Source: Gnetum montanum
Lineage: Eukaryota > Streptophyta > Gnetopsida > Gnetales > Gnetaceae
Direction of reading: 5' to 3'
Assembly (NCBI GenBank): GCA_015680685.1
Contig: MNCI01025555.1
Location: forward strand, 80,757 to 144,756
DNA length: 64,000 nucleotides
Shown here: one piece after another, positions 10,288 to 21,187 of the stretch
Numbering within the stretch: the first letter of the stretch is position 1
How the letters are laid out: every line of letters starts with the position of its first letter
Made by a program: the position numbers and the translations under genes
Notes under the pieces: generated by a model
Told to the model about the DNA's origin: nothing
Databases searched by the model: none
The model's input: only the letters and a program-made list of their open reading frames with translations

Positions 10288-12058
10288 CTTAGGTAAGTAA
10301 AAGCTAAGCGCTCAAAAAAAATTATGCAACTACATAAATCAAACAAATAAATAATATTTAATATATAGTTCCACCCCATGAGACAAGGACACCAATATTT
10401 ATTTGGTGTATTTAACATTCGCTGGGTACATTGAAATCGTTTACACAGTAGTTTGTCACAAGCAACATAAAATGAACATGTAGGTATAAAAACATGAACA
10501 TTTGTAGATTTGTAGAAATGTATTTAAATCTATCCAAGAAAGAAACAATAAATGACATACACCTAAACGCTAGCAGCCAATGAAAATTTCAACAAAAAAT
10601 TTGTATCTTCATGTTTCAATACAAACGCCACTACTGAGGGGGTTTTCCTTATGGCACTCATGCTAAGCATCCCTACACTCAAAGTAAATTGCCCTATAGC
10701 ATGCCCTAAGCTAAACTCGCACTGCCTACCCTACAGCTCACGTTGCCTTGCATTCACGTTGCCTTGCCGTCACACCGCCCTGCAACTCGTGCCATTGTGT
10801 AGCTCACGTTGCCCTACGCTCATGCTACCTTGCATTCATGTTGCCTTGTCATCACACTGCCCTGCAACTCGCATTGTCCTGTAGCTCATTCTGCCCTACC
10901 CTCACATTGCCCTGGGAAAGCTCATGCTACCCAAGAAGCCATGGCACTCACACCGCGCTCACCCCAGTATGCAAAATGAAAACAAAAAAAGAAATCTAAC
11001 TCACCCTAATCTGACTGCGCATGCCCAAAAGACAACAACCAAAAAGTACAGTAACCCACAAACTCCAGAAACAATCCCTGAATCCCAAAAACAACCCAAA
11101 ATCGCGCTGAACATGTGGTAGAAAATGGCATCCATGAGAGACCATGCTACCCTAGCTAATGCTATGTAAGGAATACTAGAGAGGAAAGGAAGAAATAGAC
11201 CTATGCAGTGCTCCATCCCATGTTGGAATCCTGGCTTGAGGGAGATGTTGAAGTAGCTCTTCACTCTCCTCCACGAATGTCAGGTTCACTTGCCTCTTCC
11301 CTTTGCCTCACCTTGCTTTCCCTTGGCCCTTCATTGCTAGTCCTGTAACTCACACCACAACTCATGCTACAACTCACACCAACACTCACACTGCACTCCC
11401 TAGCTTTCTCATGCTATAATCCAACGACCAATAACTCACGCTAGCACAAATGATGCCCTTGTACCTCAAAACCCCTTTTTAACCCTTAATATTCATTCTC
11501 AAGTTAATTTTTTTGTATTTTATTTTATCTTATTTATCTTTGTATTTTATTTATTTAATTTACCATGTTTCATGTTTAAATTTTGTTTTCATGTTATTAC
11601 TTCTATCATCTTTATTTCATTCTTACATGATATTCCTCTTTATTTTATTCCTGTGGGATAAGGCTAAAATATTAGAGATAGCAAAAGAAAAATAATAAAA
11701 AAGAGAAAAAAAGGGTTGAAATCAACAAAAATAATATATATATATATATATATATAAACATATAAAAATACATAATCATGCGCATAAAAATCCATAAGAC
11801 TTTAAAATCCCATAAACTTATTGCTCATACAAAATGTAGAAATTAACAATGCTCCGTACACTTATCCATAACACAAAATGACATGAATATTATCAGCCAA
11901 GTATGGCCTAAAACTACCATATGGTCCATGTATGATACTAAACTAACACTACGTTTCACAATTTTGTTAGTACATAGATTAATTACCCAATGCTCATTTA
12001 CATTTAACAACACCTTCATCAAGTAAATATCACTCACTTCTCTCCCAATTTAAATTGG
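10288..12058. other. Spacer upstream of the antisense gene and before RT, element 1
   Basis: About 1.8 kb with no convincing coding frame. It should contain the promoter and any first exon of the antisense gene, but I could not place them. It includes a minisatellite (10650-10960), more loose CTCACACTG-type repeats at 11335-11425, a TA microsatellite (about 11732-11756) and the repeat word TATGGCCTAAAACTA near 11900. Confidence 0.5.
10650..10960. repeat. Degenerate minisatellite in element 1 spacer
   Basis: Interlocked units of roughly 18-20 bases built on CTCACGTTGCCTTGCATTC, GTCACACCGCCCTGCAACTC and variants. It reads open on the + strand for 77-83 codons only because the repeat lacks stops. 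The TCACGTTGCC core echoes the word repeated in this element's LTR. Confidence 0.7.
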
Positions 12059-12061
12059 CAG
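12055..12061 (+). other. Putative sense-strand 3' splice site before RT frame, element 1
   Basis: TTGGCAG preceded by a pyrimidine-rich stretch (CACTTCTCTCCC), ending 10 bases before the ATG of the RT-integrase frame. Element 3 has TTTTGCAG 12 bases before the equivalent ATG. Ogre elements are known to have an intron between protease and RT, so this may be its acceptor. The donor was not found. Confidence 0.4.
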
Positions 12062-12071
12062 GAGCAAGCAC

Positions 12072-13358
12072 ATGGCCACCAAGAATATCCTTACAACATT
12101 GTCTCTCAGTGGACCATATGGGAAGGTAAGAAGAGCAATCAATCTAGAATCCTTGGATCTAGACCCATGCAATTATACTAATTTAATAGCCTCCACTTAG
12201 GAAACATCGGATTGGCCTACAAATGTGGCCAGGACTTTAGATCTAGAGGCTAATAATATCATTGAAGATCCCCTTATTGAAGTCCCCATTACCACATCTA
12301 ATGGTGAAACTAGAACATTGAAATTAAGTGCTCTATTGGACTCAAAACTTGTTAGTAACATCACTCAAGTACTGAAAGGCAATAGAAAAGCATTTGCATG
12401 GTCATATACTGACATGCTAGGATTAGACTCCCAAATCATCCAACACAACATCATTCTTGATACAAAAGTCTAACCGGTGAAGAAAAATGCACGAATGGTT
12501 AGACCTAAGGTGGCATTAGTAGTTCGTGCTGAAATATCAAAGCTCTACCAAGCTAGTTTCATCCGAGCTATTGACTATTCGGACTAGGTATCAAACATTG
12601 TCATAGTCCCTAAGAAGAATGGTAGTATACGCATATGCATTGACTTCCGTGATTTCAACACAACCACTATAAAGGATGACTTCTTGCAACCTAGCATAGT
12701 TCAACTTATTGACACAATTGCTAGGCATGCACTATTATCCTTTATGGATGGATTTTCAGGATATAATCAAATAACAATCAATCTAGAACATCAACTCATA
12801 ATAACCTTTATGACATCTTGGGGCACATTCTGCTATACGATGATGCCATTTGGTCTTAAAAATGCAAGCGCTACATATCAGTGAGTAATGACATATATAT
12901 TTAGTGATTACATACTCAATTTTCTCAATGATTACGTTGATGACATCACAGTTAAATCTAAAAAAATTAAAAAACATGCAAAAGATCTAGACCTAGTGCT
13001 TAAACGTTGTCTCAAATATGACCTTAGACTTAATCCAATGAAGTGTGTCTTTGGTGTCAAAACGGGCAAAATGCTTGGCTTCGTAGTCTCTGGAATAGGG
13101 ATACGAGTAGACCCTAATAAGGTTAAGGTAATAATTAACATGCAACCACCAAAAAACCTTACCTAACTACATGGTCTACAGGGTAGGTTGCAATTTATTA
13201 GATGCTTTATCGAAAGGCTGATGGATAAGTTGAGAGCCATGCAACACCTATTATGAAAGAATGTGCATTTCCAATAGACTCAACAGTGCCAGGAAGCATT
13301 CGAGAACATAAAGTAGGAGCTAGCTCAACTACCAACCATTTATCCCCCATAGAGTGAT
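12072..13358 (+). pseudogene. Reverse transcriptase of element 1 (decayed)
   Basis: Second polyprotein frame, starting ATG 12072. It copies element RNA into DNA. Visible blocks in order: AFAWSYTDMLGLD just upstream of the core, VPKKNGSIRICIDFRDFN, LLSFMDGFSGYNQI, MMPFGLKNASATYQ, and the catalytic YVDD in LNDYVDDITVKSK (about 12930). LGFVVSGIGIRVDPNKV closes the domain. The catalytic pair is intact, but at least five in-frame stops, mostly TAG at expected Gln or Trp sites, interrupt it. Confidence 0.88.
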
Positions 13359-13818
13359 AAGCCCTTCTACATCTACCTTGCAACTTCTGATTTTTCTATT
13401 GCGTCGATGCTTTGTCAAAAATGTAAGGATGGAATCGAGATCCCTATCTATTACCTAAGCCATGCTCTAATTGCCTATGAAAAATGATACAATGACATGG
13501 AGAAATCATGCCTTGCCCTCATATTCTCCTTGAAGAAATGGTGGCATTATCTCTTTCGTAATTAAGTCTACATCATTTGCAAGAATAATGTACTCCACGT
13601 CATCACTAACAACATCTACAAGTCAAGTAGGATAGCCAGATGGAAAGAAATGATCGCAGAGTTTGACCTACACTATATTGCTCAATCCTCCACAAAAGGT
13701 CAATCAATAGTCACACAATTGACCATGTCGCCAATGCATGATCAAGCAATGATTAACCTTGAATTCCCCGATGAGAATGTTAATAGTATAGATACTATAC
13801 CTGATAACTATGAGGCAA
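13359..13818 (+). pseudogene. RNase H of element 1 (decayed)
   Basis: Follows RT in the same frame. KPFYIYLATSDFSIASMLCQ marks the first strand; active relatives have Asp where Ala/Ser sit here. YYLSHALIAYEKWYN and CLALIFSLKKWWHYL are the usual middle part, and RWKEMIAEFDLHY the end. The linker continues to the second RNase H. A TAG lies within. Confidence 0.8.
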
Positions 13819-14290
13819 TCCTTTATTTCGATGGAGCTTCAAATTCTCAAGGAGGAAGTGCTGCAACCATTTTAACATACCCCTCCAGAGAAATCCAACC
13901 CTTTGCCTATTGATTAACCTTTCACTGTATCAATAATGTGGCAGAATACTAACATCTTCATAGAGGTCTTTAGGCAGCATTGACTTCAGGAATCACACGT
14001 CTTGTAGTTCGAGGCGATTCACAGTTGGTCATTAATTAAGTCACGAAGGTTTAGACATGAAAGGCTCTCCATTTGCAACCATATTGTGATTTGACCAAAC
14101 ATCTACTGAAGTAATTAGTAGACCTAGATATACAGTATGTCCTTAGAAGCAAAAACACCCTTGTCGATGCACTTGCTACACTAGGTCTAAACATGACACC
14201 CGAAATGTTCCATGCATTGTCTAGTTCTATAGAAAATTGTGCCAAACCCATGACCGATGCTCTCAATGAAATTCCATAGCATTCGTTAGG
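13819..14290 (+). pseudogene. Second (Tat-lineage) RNase H of element 1
   Basis: ILYFDGASNSQGGSAATIL begins a second RNase H domain, a known hallmark of the Tat lineage. INNVAEY supplies the second acidic position and VVRGDSQLVIN the third, so the core acidic residues survive. Several TAG stops follow 13910. Element 3 has the same domain as LYFDGASTARGGSATT and remains open there. Confidence 0.82.
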
Positions 14291-14308
14291 ACAACAAATG
14301 CAATAGAA

Positions 14309-15547
14309 TTGTATGATAACATAAAAGAGTACCTTCTACGAAGCGAAGCTCCACAACATTTGACAAATGCTCAAAAGGACACTGTGCGAAAATGCTATTG
14401 GCAATATGCATTAATAGGAGAAACCTTGTGTTACAAATCCTATGAAGGCTATCTGTTGATGTGCGTTAGTAGCATTGATGGTCAAATGATTATAGAACAA
14501 GTCCATGAAGGACTTTGTAGGGGGCACATAGCACCCAAAGCAATGGCCACAAAGATTAGGCACTTGGGCTCCTACTGGCCACACATGGAGTATGATTGCT
14601 CCTCCAAGGTCAGGACATGTGACATTTTCCAAAGGCATGGTAACCTAATACATGTGCCACCTAACGAATTACACACAACACATATCACATGGCCATTCCA
14701 AAGATGGGGATTAGACTTAATTGGACTGATAACGCCATCATCTTCTGCAGGGCATAGCTTCATTATCATCGCAACTGAATACTTCAAAAAATGGGTAGAA
14801 GCTATTCCCCTTAGGAAGACCACTTCTAAACATGTTTGCAATTTCATAATAGAAAACATCATGACCCGTTTTGGTATTTCGATGACCATCGTTACTGACA
14901 ATGGGCCATAGTTTAGCAGTGCAGATACTAAAAACTTCTATGAAAGCCTGGGTATTAAACATGCATTCTCATCACCTTACTACCCACAAAGAAATGATCA
15001 AGTAGAGGCTATAAATAAAACTATCATCATGGTCCTCAAAAAGATGTTAAATCAAAGCAAGAGGCAATGGCACAAACAACTAATTTATGCATTATGGACA
15101 TACAGAACGACACATCAAACACCTAAAAGTAAAACCCCATATAGTCTTGTATATAGATCTAAAGCTATTTTACCTTTGGAGTTATAGGTTCCCTTGTTGC
15201 AGATAGCTCTCTCAAGCCTCCTCAATGAAAGCCAAAGTAATTAACTACACATTGCTGACCTTGACTTGGTGGAGGAGGAATGTGTACGAACACTTGATCA
15301 GATCAAGTGGTACTAGAAACAACAATGGCAATGACATAAACACAATCTGCATAAGCACCCAATTAAAGAAGGAGACCTAGTCCTTAAGGCCATTCATGAA
15401 CATCTAGATAAATTCTCAACTAACTGGGAAGGGCCTTACTTAGTCACCAAGGCATACAATAATGGAGCATTCAAACTTGCTGACATGGATAGGAATGAGT
15501 TTGCTAATCCTACAAATCACCTGTACCTGAAATGGTACTATGTTTGA
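14309..15547 (+). pseudogene. Integrase of element 1 (decayed)
   Basis: Would insert the DNA copy into chromosomes. The zinc-binding region reads HEGLCRGH and VRTCDIFQRH; the second Cys of the last pair has become Phe. The catalytic core is present: Asp in WGLDLIG, Asp in VTDNGP, Glu in QVEAIN. The C-terminal part has KEGDLVLKAIHEH and WEGPYLV, and the frame ends with YLKWYYV-stop at 15547, matching YLKRYYI-stop in element 3. The first 600 bases are open; TAG stops follow, for example right after VTDNGP. Confidence 0.87.
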
Positions 15548-15895
15548 TGAACTTGAGGTATGTAACGGTCTTGGCATCACGACCTAAAACTAATACCATA
15601 GAACAATCCTGGGGCTATGACTTGAAACTAGCACCATAGAGTGTCCTGGCATCATGACAGTAATCTGACATCATAGAGCTCCATCTGATATGACACTAAA
15701 TTACCACATTTGTCTACCATGACATAAAATTAGCATGCAGAGTCCACTAAGACTATAAACTTATTTGCCTCTTCATAGTCTACTATGACTATAAACTAGC
15801 AATGCACCGTTCACTACGACACTAAACTGGCACCAGACAAAGGGTTATGATGCAAAACTAACCCACAACAGTCTGCTAAGACTATAAACTATTGA
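15548..15895 (+). repeat. 3' tandem repeats of element 1
   Basis: Roughly eleven diverged copies of a unit of about 27-33 bases, with forms such as TGACATAAAATTAGCATGCAG and ACTATAAACTAGCAATGCAC. This is the complement-strand form of the repeat seen after integrase in elements 2 and 3. Tandem repeats downstream of pol are known in Tat/Ogre elements. Confidence 0.7.
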
Positions 15896-15897
15896 CA

Positions 15898-16236
15898 TCA
15901 TTGACAACTAGGAAATACTTGAAAAGATATGTTGTTGTAATTGGCTATACGTGTTCCACAAAGACTTGCTATCCAATTTGTCTCATGAACCCTGATGAAG
16001 CTGATGCTATTCATGATTCTATTTGCTTTGAAATTGCACATGGTGGCTCCATCTCCTTGGTTTCTTTCAAGTTTAAAGTACTTAGTTAACTGAATTAGTT
16101 GTGGTTTTCTTATCATCTTGGAGTTGTGTTTGCAAGATGACACACCTGAGGCGTTCGTGCACAGATGCACTTCATCATGACGACAAGGTATCACATTCTT
16201 CTTAACGCACGCAACTAGGTTAATTAATCCATTCAT
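15898..16236 (-). CDS. Conserved antisense frame in the 3' region of element 1 (112 codons)
   Basis: An open frame opposite to the element, starting at 16236. It aligns without gaps over about 105 residues to an open frame at the same site of element 2 (34802-35161). Shared blocks are RHDEVHLC/HHDEVHPC, FKANRIMNSIS in both, and NISFQVF/NTSFQVF. Other frames of these elements are riddled with stops, so two open copies are notable. The spacing of W/L-TK, CNF and KVH/RVH loosely recalls a BED-type zinc finger with its second Cys replaced by Lys, but this is weak. An overlapping sense frame (15892-16089) is shorter. Confidence 0.4.
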   Translation of the reverse strand: MNGLINLVACVKKNVIPCRHDEVHLCTNASGVSSCKHNSKMIRKPQLIQLTKYFKLERNQGDGATMCNFKANRIMNSISFIRVHETNWIASLCGTRIANYNNISFQVFPSCQ

Positions 16237-17021
16237 AAGTACATTCCTGACTCCTGATACATTCTCTATTCCCCATCATGTTTCCCTTGTCCTATTTAAT
16301 TACACCCCCTTGATACATTCTACTCATCCCAAAGCTCTTAATACACTATTGCACACTGTGATTCTCTAAGTAGTTGCAATGCGAAACACAGTACACGATA
16401 CATGATACAAATGCAAGTGCATGAGCACAAGTATAGCACTGAAAGCAAGCTCTTCCAAAAAAAAAACCAAAAAAAAGAAACAAAAGATTAAAGAGCAAAA
16501 TGCATGGAAAAGGTCTTCATGACCCCATTGACATCATAGACCAAAGACCATTGGCTCTTCTCATATAAGCCCCAGGTGAGAAAGCAATTGTCTTAGAAAA
16601 ATAGTTACACTCGTGTCTCAAAAGATCATGTTGCACATCATCACATGGCTTTGGCTGTTTATAATGGGCTCTTGTAAACACTCTATAAGAGTCCTATTTC
16701 TCCAAAGAACGCACCTCATATGTCTTGGTTTTGAGTATACCAAACACCAGCTATTGACAAGGATAAAAAATATGGCTTGTTCACATGAGAGTGTTTCTAT
16801 CTCACAATTCCAATAGCAATTATAACCCTTGATCAACTCTTTATTTCTCCAGTTACAACCAATCTCCTTAAATCTTAAACTACACTTCCCCTTTCCCATG
16901 TACTTTTGAACATAGTGCGATGATGTCCAGCTAGGGGTTGATGGATAACGCTTGGTACTTGGTTGGTCACGGTGTTTTGTACTTCTTTGTCAATGCCTCT
17001 TAGGTGGATTCCTCCAGATGT
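16237..17021 (+). other. 3' untranslated region of element 1
   Basis: No coding frame supported. An A-rich stretch lies at about 16457-16500. The region 16540-17021 aligns with the complement of about 33986-34470 in element 2, which defines it as shared subterminal element sequence. Confidence 0.6.
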
Positions 17022-17038
17022 CAATAAAGAGGGGCTAA
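17022..17038 (+). other. Polypurine tract of element 1
   Basis: AATAAAGAGGGGCTAA directly before the 3' LTR TGAAACACC. Elements 2 and 3 have AACAAAGAGGGGCC at the same junction. This is the plus-strand priming site for reverse transcription. Confidence 0.8.
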
Positions 17039-18026
17039 TGAAACACCACTAATTCTAACCTAACACTTTGAAACAAGAAAAACTCAGACCCTTTCGAGCT
17101 TTCGGGAGGCAAACAATTGACTAAAGCATGTAACTCATGCTTATCTTGTCAAGCTAGCTTATCCTTAGAGTGAGAAACTCCAATGACTTCAAAATCAAGT
17201 CAAATATGGTCCAATATGAGGGTGCAAGCCATCCTCAAGGGTCACTATTGTCCACTCCAAGTTTTAGCATTCAGGAGTTTAAATTTTAGGACAAATTGTA
17301 CACATTTTCTCACTCACACTGATGGTCACTCTGAGGTCATGCTAGCAACGTGAGTCTAGCGTGAACAACTCTGAGAACCATAAAATCGTGTCAAAATAGT
17401 CTAACTTCGAAGGTGAAAGTCATCCTTAGGGTTTATTGTTGATAACTTCAAGTCTTAGCCTCCAGAATTTCAGATTTTAGGTGCAAAATTCCAAAGTTTT
17501 TGTAACTCATGCTATTGTCATGCTGAGCTCACGCTAGTAGCATGAGTCCAGTGTAAGCTACCAAAAGTGGTTTAAAACATGGCACATCCAAGATCAATTT
17601 TTGACTTGCAGGTCACTCTCAAGGTCAACCATAGTCAAAAAATTGTTGCACTCAAAAAATAGGCTTCAAGGATCAAAAATTAGTGTAAAATGTGTCATTT
17701 TCATTAGGTCACACTGAGGTCATGCTGGCAGCATGAGTGCAGCGTGAGTACAACATGACTATTGATCATGCTTGGTCAAAAGCATGCCAAACACATGTTG
17801 AGGACATTCCAAGACAAAATCAACTCATGTTAGGAGCTTTTGTGAGATAGAAATGCCTGAAACAGCCACAAAAGCACTCAAATCAACATCCTGCAGTAGT
17901 CACTTCAAGGATCAAGAAGTTTCAAGTGAGCCCTCATGCGAAGGCAGGGTCAACTATTCCTATCCGATGATCTTTCAGTGTTTTTTTTTCCCTTCCAGCC
18001 TTACGCCGACAATTTTGGTCAGTACA
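17039..18026 (+). repeat. 3' LTR of element 1 with a large internal deletion
   Basis: 988 bases against 1739 in the 5' LTR. It matches 56-945 and 1698-1794 and joins them at about 17931, so about 750 bases holding the TATA box are gone. Ends are TGAAACACC and GTACA, followed by the target duplication CCTAT at 18027-18031. The loss most likely followed insertion. Confidence 0.88.
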
Positions 18027-18031
18027 CCTAT

Positions 18032-18839
18032 TGTAGATGATGGCCTGATTAGTGTTTCTAGATGATGATGTAGTTAGTGTATCAGAGCACATAGTGAAAG
18101 TGTTGGGATTAGAGATAAGTTATAGATTAAGGATTCAAAAATTGTTATATCTTTGAATCCATGTTATGAATTTGTAAAAATAACCCATGTGGATATTTTT
18201 GCATTCCATGTAATCTTGTGCATAAGAGATATTCATGTGAGATCTTATGGATATTCTAAAGTATTAAATCTTTATGATTTATTGAAGGATGCTTATGAGA
18301 TTATATGGTTTTATACATAGTGTATTAAATTTTCCATATGATTAAGTTTGGAATGTTAGATATTTTAGGGAATTCTATGAAAATTATTCATCTTCATTAA
18401 TTAAGTTCATGAATATGTCTATAATTAATTTTGGGGTATGAAAAATTTAGTCAAGCACTGTTTCTAAGCTTCCAATAGAAGATAGTGCATACCTATGCAA
18501 CTAGTAATTTATTTCACTTTTCTTTAAATCTATGCTTCCTTTAAAAGTGCTTAGAAGATTCAATTTGTTAAGGATTACATGCAAATGATGTGAAATATTA
18601 AGAATGAAAATAAGAGTCACATGGAAAGTTTAGTTAATACATATAAATGCTTAATTAGAACCAAGAGATAGAAATTTATCAAGGAATAGTATGAAAATTT
18701 TGCATACACTATTAAAAAAGAACCTAAATAGTTTTAGCAATATTTTCATCATAAAGCCTCTTCATCATTTAATTTTTCTTTTCAAGATATTTCTTCATTT
18801 TAGAATAAGCTATTTAGAGGAGAAGATGATAAATCTTCT
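18032..18839. other. AT-rich intergenic sequence
   Basis: Pre-insertion locus sequence between element 1 and the LINE remnant. No frame or repeat that I can name. Short Lys/Asn-rich frames near 18700 appear to be off-frame shadows of the LINE remnant or chance. Confidence 0.4.
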
Positions 18840-19115
18840 ACAATTTTCCAAGAATCACCTCTCCAATTTACTCTTTAGGAAGTCACAAAGGTTATTAAAA
18901 AGCTAGCATCTTGCTAAGTTGTAGATTTATATGGTTTATATGAGAAATTATTAAAGTCGATAGGATTTACTATTTGTAGAGAAATTTGGCCCAAATTAAA
19001 TTTAGTAATGGAGTAAGGTTTAAATCAACATTGGAAAACTAGTAAAGAAATATTGTTATCTAAAAGGAAAAACAAATTTAATTTGAACAATTATCAAATG
19101 ATCATTGTAAGTAAT
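18840..19115 (+). pseudogene. LINE-type reverse transcriptase fragment
   Basis: One frame with a few stops reads EVTKVIKKL, then VDLYGLYEKLLKSIG, GLNQHWKTSKEILLSKRK and NNYQMIIVSNIS. This order (a KAIKKLK-like start, an LxK block, W-K-x-S..L.K, then NYR-I) is that of the N-terminal fingers of non-LTR reverse transcriptases. There is no endonuclease or 3' tail nearby, so this is a short remnant. Confidence 0.5.
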
Positions 19116-19624
19116 ATCTCATAATCACCGCTCGTCAAGAGAAATTCATTTCCTCCCAACAATCAAACTCTTACCAATTTCAGCACTATGGGCTAACATA
19201 TAAAATTTGATTATAGGAAAAGTAATATACCTTGGAAAGCTACCCCTACAAATTACCCAAAGAAAACAATGCACAACTACATGAACTTTAATTTTCCCAA
19301 ATCAAAGAGAAGTACCATGTATATTGAAGATCATATAAAAAGAGGATGAGAAGTTGTCTTCATCACCAAGCAAATTTCTCACTTTTTCTTCCATCAAAGT
19401 AATGAAAGAACATGGAAAAAACAATTTAAAAATGATTAGAATACATTACAAAAAAAATAAAAATATAGCTCTTCACAAAGGTACATCATGAAAGGGAATT
19501 CATGTAGTTGATTCAATTTTGTTAGAAGAAGTCTAGGATGATGGTGAAAAAAGGTTTTAAACTTAATTTTTACCTATAGATTAGATTTTCTCTATGACAT
19601 CATACCAAAATGTAAAGCTTTTAT
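19116..19624. other. Intergenic, nothing recognised
   Basis: AT-rich sequence without a supported frame, structured repeat or element end. Confidence 0.4.
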
Positions 19625-19893
19625 CATGTACAACATGGAAAAGCAAACTTGAATAATCCTAGGTCTAGCATAATTATAATATAGGTAAACCCCAAGATAA
19701 TATAACATGATGTTATAAATTTGTTTAATTTTGTACTTATTTTGGGGGTTTTTTGAAACCCAAAATTAATTGTAATATAACTAAACCTTAATATGTATAG
19801 TCCAATTAGAACTTTATAACTCAACATTTCCTACAAGGATGAACTTATGACTTTGAGCTATCAAATCTCAAGTCTTACCACTAGGCTAATTCG
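19625..19893 (-). mobile_element. Probable tRNA-derived SINE
   Basis: Read on the minus strand, 19893 downward starts AGCCTAGTGGTAAGACTTGA, an RNA polymerase III A-box of the plant SINE type. About 30 bases later AAGTCATAAGTTCATCC resembles a decayed B-box. The body runs to about 19625 with no clear tail or flanking duplication, so the extent is uncertain. The head does not fold as a complete tRNA. Confidence 0.42.
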
Positions 19894-20385
19894 TTTTTAT
19901 TATTTTTTACTTGTTCTACAAAAATAACATAGCAACATCATTCTTTTTAGTGGTCTTCTATGCAGCAAAGTTACTAAAATAAAAGAGAATACATACTTAA
20001 AGTTTACCTTTGTTTAAACCTAGCTTTCAACATGGTAATGGGAGATTTAAACAACCTTTATATGAAATGGATTCCATGTATTACCATTGGAAAGGGCCCA
20101 ACACTAAGCCCATATAATCCATGGAAACTAAAATAAGACCCTGATAACATAAGTGAGCCAATAATCATAACCATAGCTACATGGAAGCTTTAACTTTTGA
20201 AAGAGCATTTTTGTAACTTATTGAATCAGTACCAAGCACAATTGTTTGCATTGCTAGTAAAGCTTTATTATGGAATTCTAGATATTAGGGAGGAATAGAG
20301 AAAGGGGATGTTGCAGATGTGCATAGAGAAAGGCATATAAACTCAATCCATGTTGCAAATAAAGAAGACAAAGATATTGCTTTTA
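19894..20385. other. Intergenic, nothing recognised
   Basis: No supported coding frame or repeat. AT-rich sequence with short chance frames only. Confidence 0.4.
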
Positions 20386-21050
20386 TCATAACATCAAGTT
20401 GTCAATTTCATTAGTAGCCAAACGCATGTTCATGAACTTCTTCATGGCCTTGATGACTCCCATAACATTGCTGAATGCATCCATGAGGCTATGCACATTA
20501 GAGCGAAGTGCAGCAAATTCATCAACTTCATTGTCTATGTGAAGGTCCATGATAGTGCTGGTAGGTAGGTTGCAAAAGGCATTGGAGTAAGAGTCCTTGA
20601 TGTCCTTACCATTTTCGAAGAGATCTACAATGTGCTTGGGCACTTTCAAAATTTTAAGCCTCTTCATATCTAGTGTTGTACCCATCACCTTCTTGGTAAA
20701 CCCAACCATGGGTCCTACATGTTTACCGATGTTTGGATTACTTATGAACTTCTTGACCTTTTTCACGGTGCCTTTCACTACCATTAAAGCAACCTAGATT
20801 TCACTAGCAAGTTTTTCAAATAGTTGATCCACATCTACATTTGCATCCATGAACAACCCATCGACTTCTATATCTGCATCTGCATCTATGTCCATATTCA
20901 CCTTCGAGGAGAACTATACTTTATTGAAGGATGATAACCTTACTCTTTCTTCTTCTCCTCCTTGTGTGAAGGTAAAAGAACTACCTCTGAATAGCATCAG
21001 TATTGCTATCATTGTCCTATCAGCCTCTAAGGTTGTGCACTCATGATGCT
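20386..21050 (-). pseudogene. Unidentified decayed gene
   Basis: The last 132 codons are open. The same frame extends upstream to about 21050 with only two TAG stops, at positions where Gln would fit (before FSSKVNMD and before VALMVVKG), giving about 220 codons. The N-terminal part is acidic (DIDADADIEVDGLF), the middle basic (VKKVKKF), and the C-terminal part helical. It is not part of any retroelement seen here and has no family I recognise. Only two clean Gln-to-stop losses suggest a comparatively recent pseudogene, or a single exon. Confidence 0.45.
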
Positions 21051-21187
21051 AGATAAACAATTAACAAAACAAAACAAAATAGAGGCAAACACAGGACACT
21101 AAATTTCACCATTTTTATTCAACTAATAATGGCTTTTAAGTAGGCAAATACATCAATAGATAATAGCAATTGAATCCTAATATGAAG

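Larger units (their letters stand above)
56..18026 (+). mobile_element. Element 1: Tat/Ogre-like Ty3/gypsy LTR retrotransposon with antisense cargo gene
   Basis: A full-length but inactive element. Order: 5' LTR, primer binding site, gag, protease, spacer, antisense seven-exon gene, spacer, RT, RNase H, second RNase H, integrase, tandem repeats, polypurine tract, 3' LTR. Perfect 5-bp duplications CCTAT flank it at 51-55 and 18027-18031. A second RNase H domain (YFDGAS motif) between RNase H and integrase, and integrase text of the type HVPPNELH, place it in the Tat lineage by known family features. Gag-protease and RT-integrase are two separate frames about 6.2 kb apart. Stops and frameshifts are scattered through every domain, so it cannot move on its own. 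Confidence 0.93.

Noticed and set aside
10651-10999. Two overlapping Cys/Leu/His-rich + strand frames of 77-83 codons
   Set aside because: They fall wholly in a minisatellite that lacks stops; composition is repeat-driven.
11732-11756. TA dinucleotide run
   Set aside because: Ordinary microsatellite; a similar short one at 47859-47878 lies in a cargo-gene intron.
15548-15895. Regularly spaced repeats considered as a CRISPR-like array
   Set aside because: The unit is degenerate, spacers are not unique sequences of constant length, and the setting is a plant retrotransposon 3' region.
19846-19893. tRNA gene
   Set aside because: It has an A-box and a weak B-box but no complete cloverleaf or acceptor stem; a SINE head fits better.
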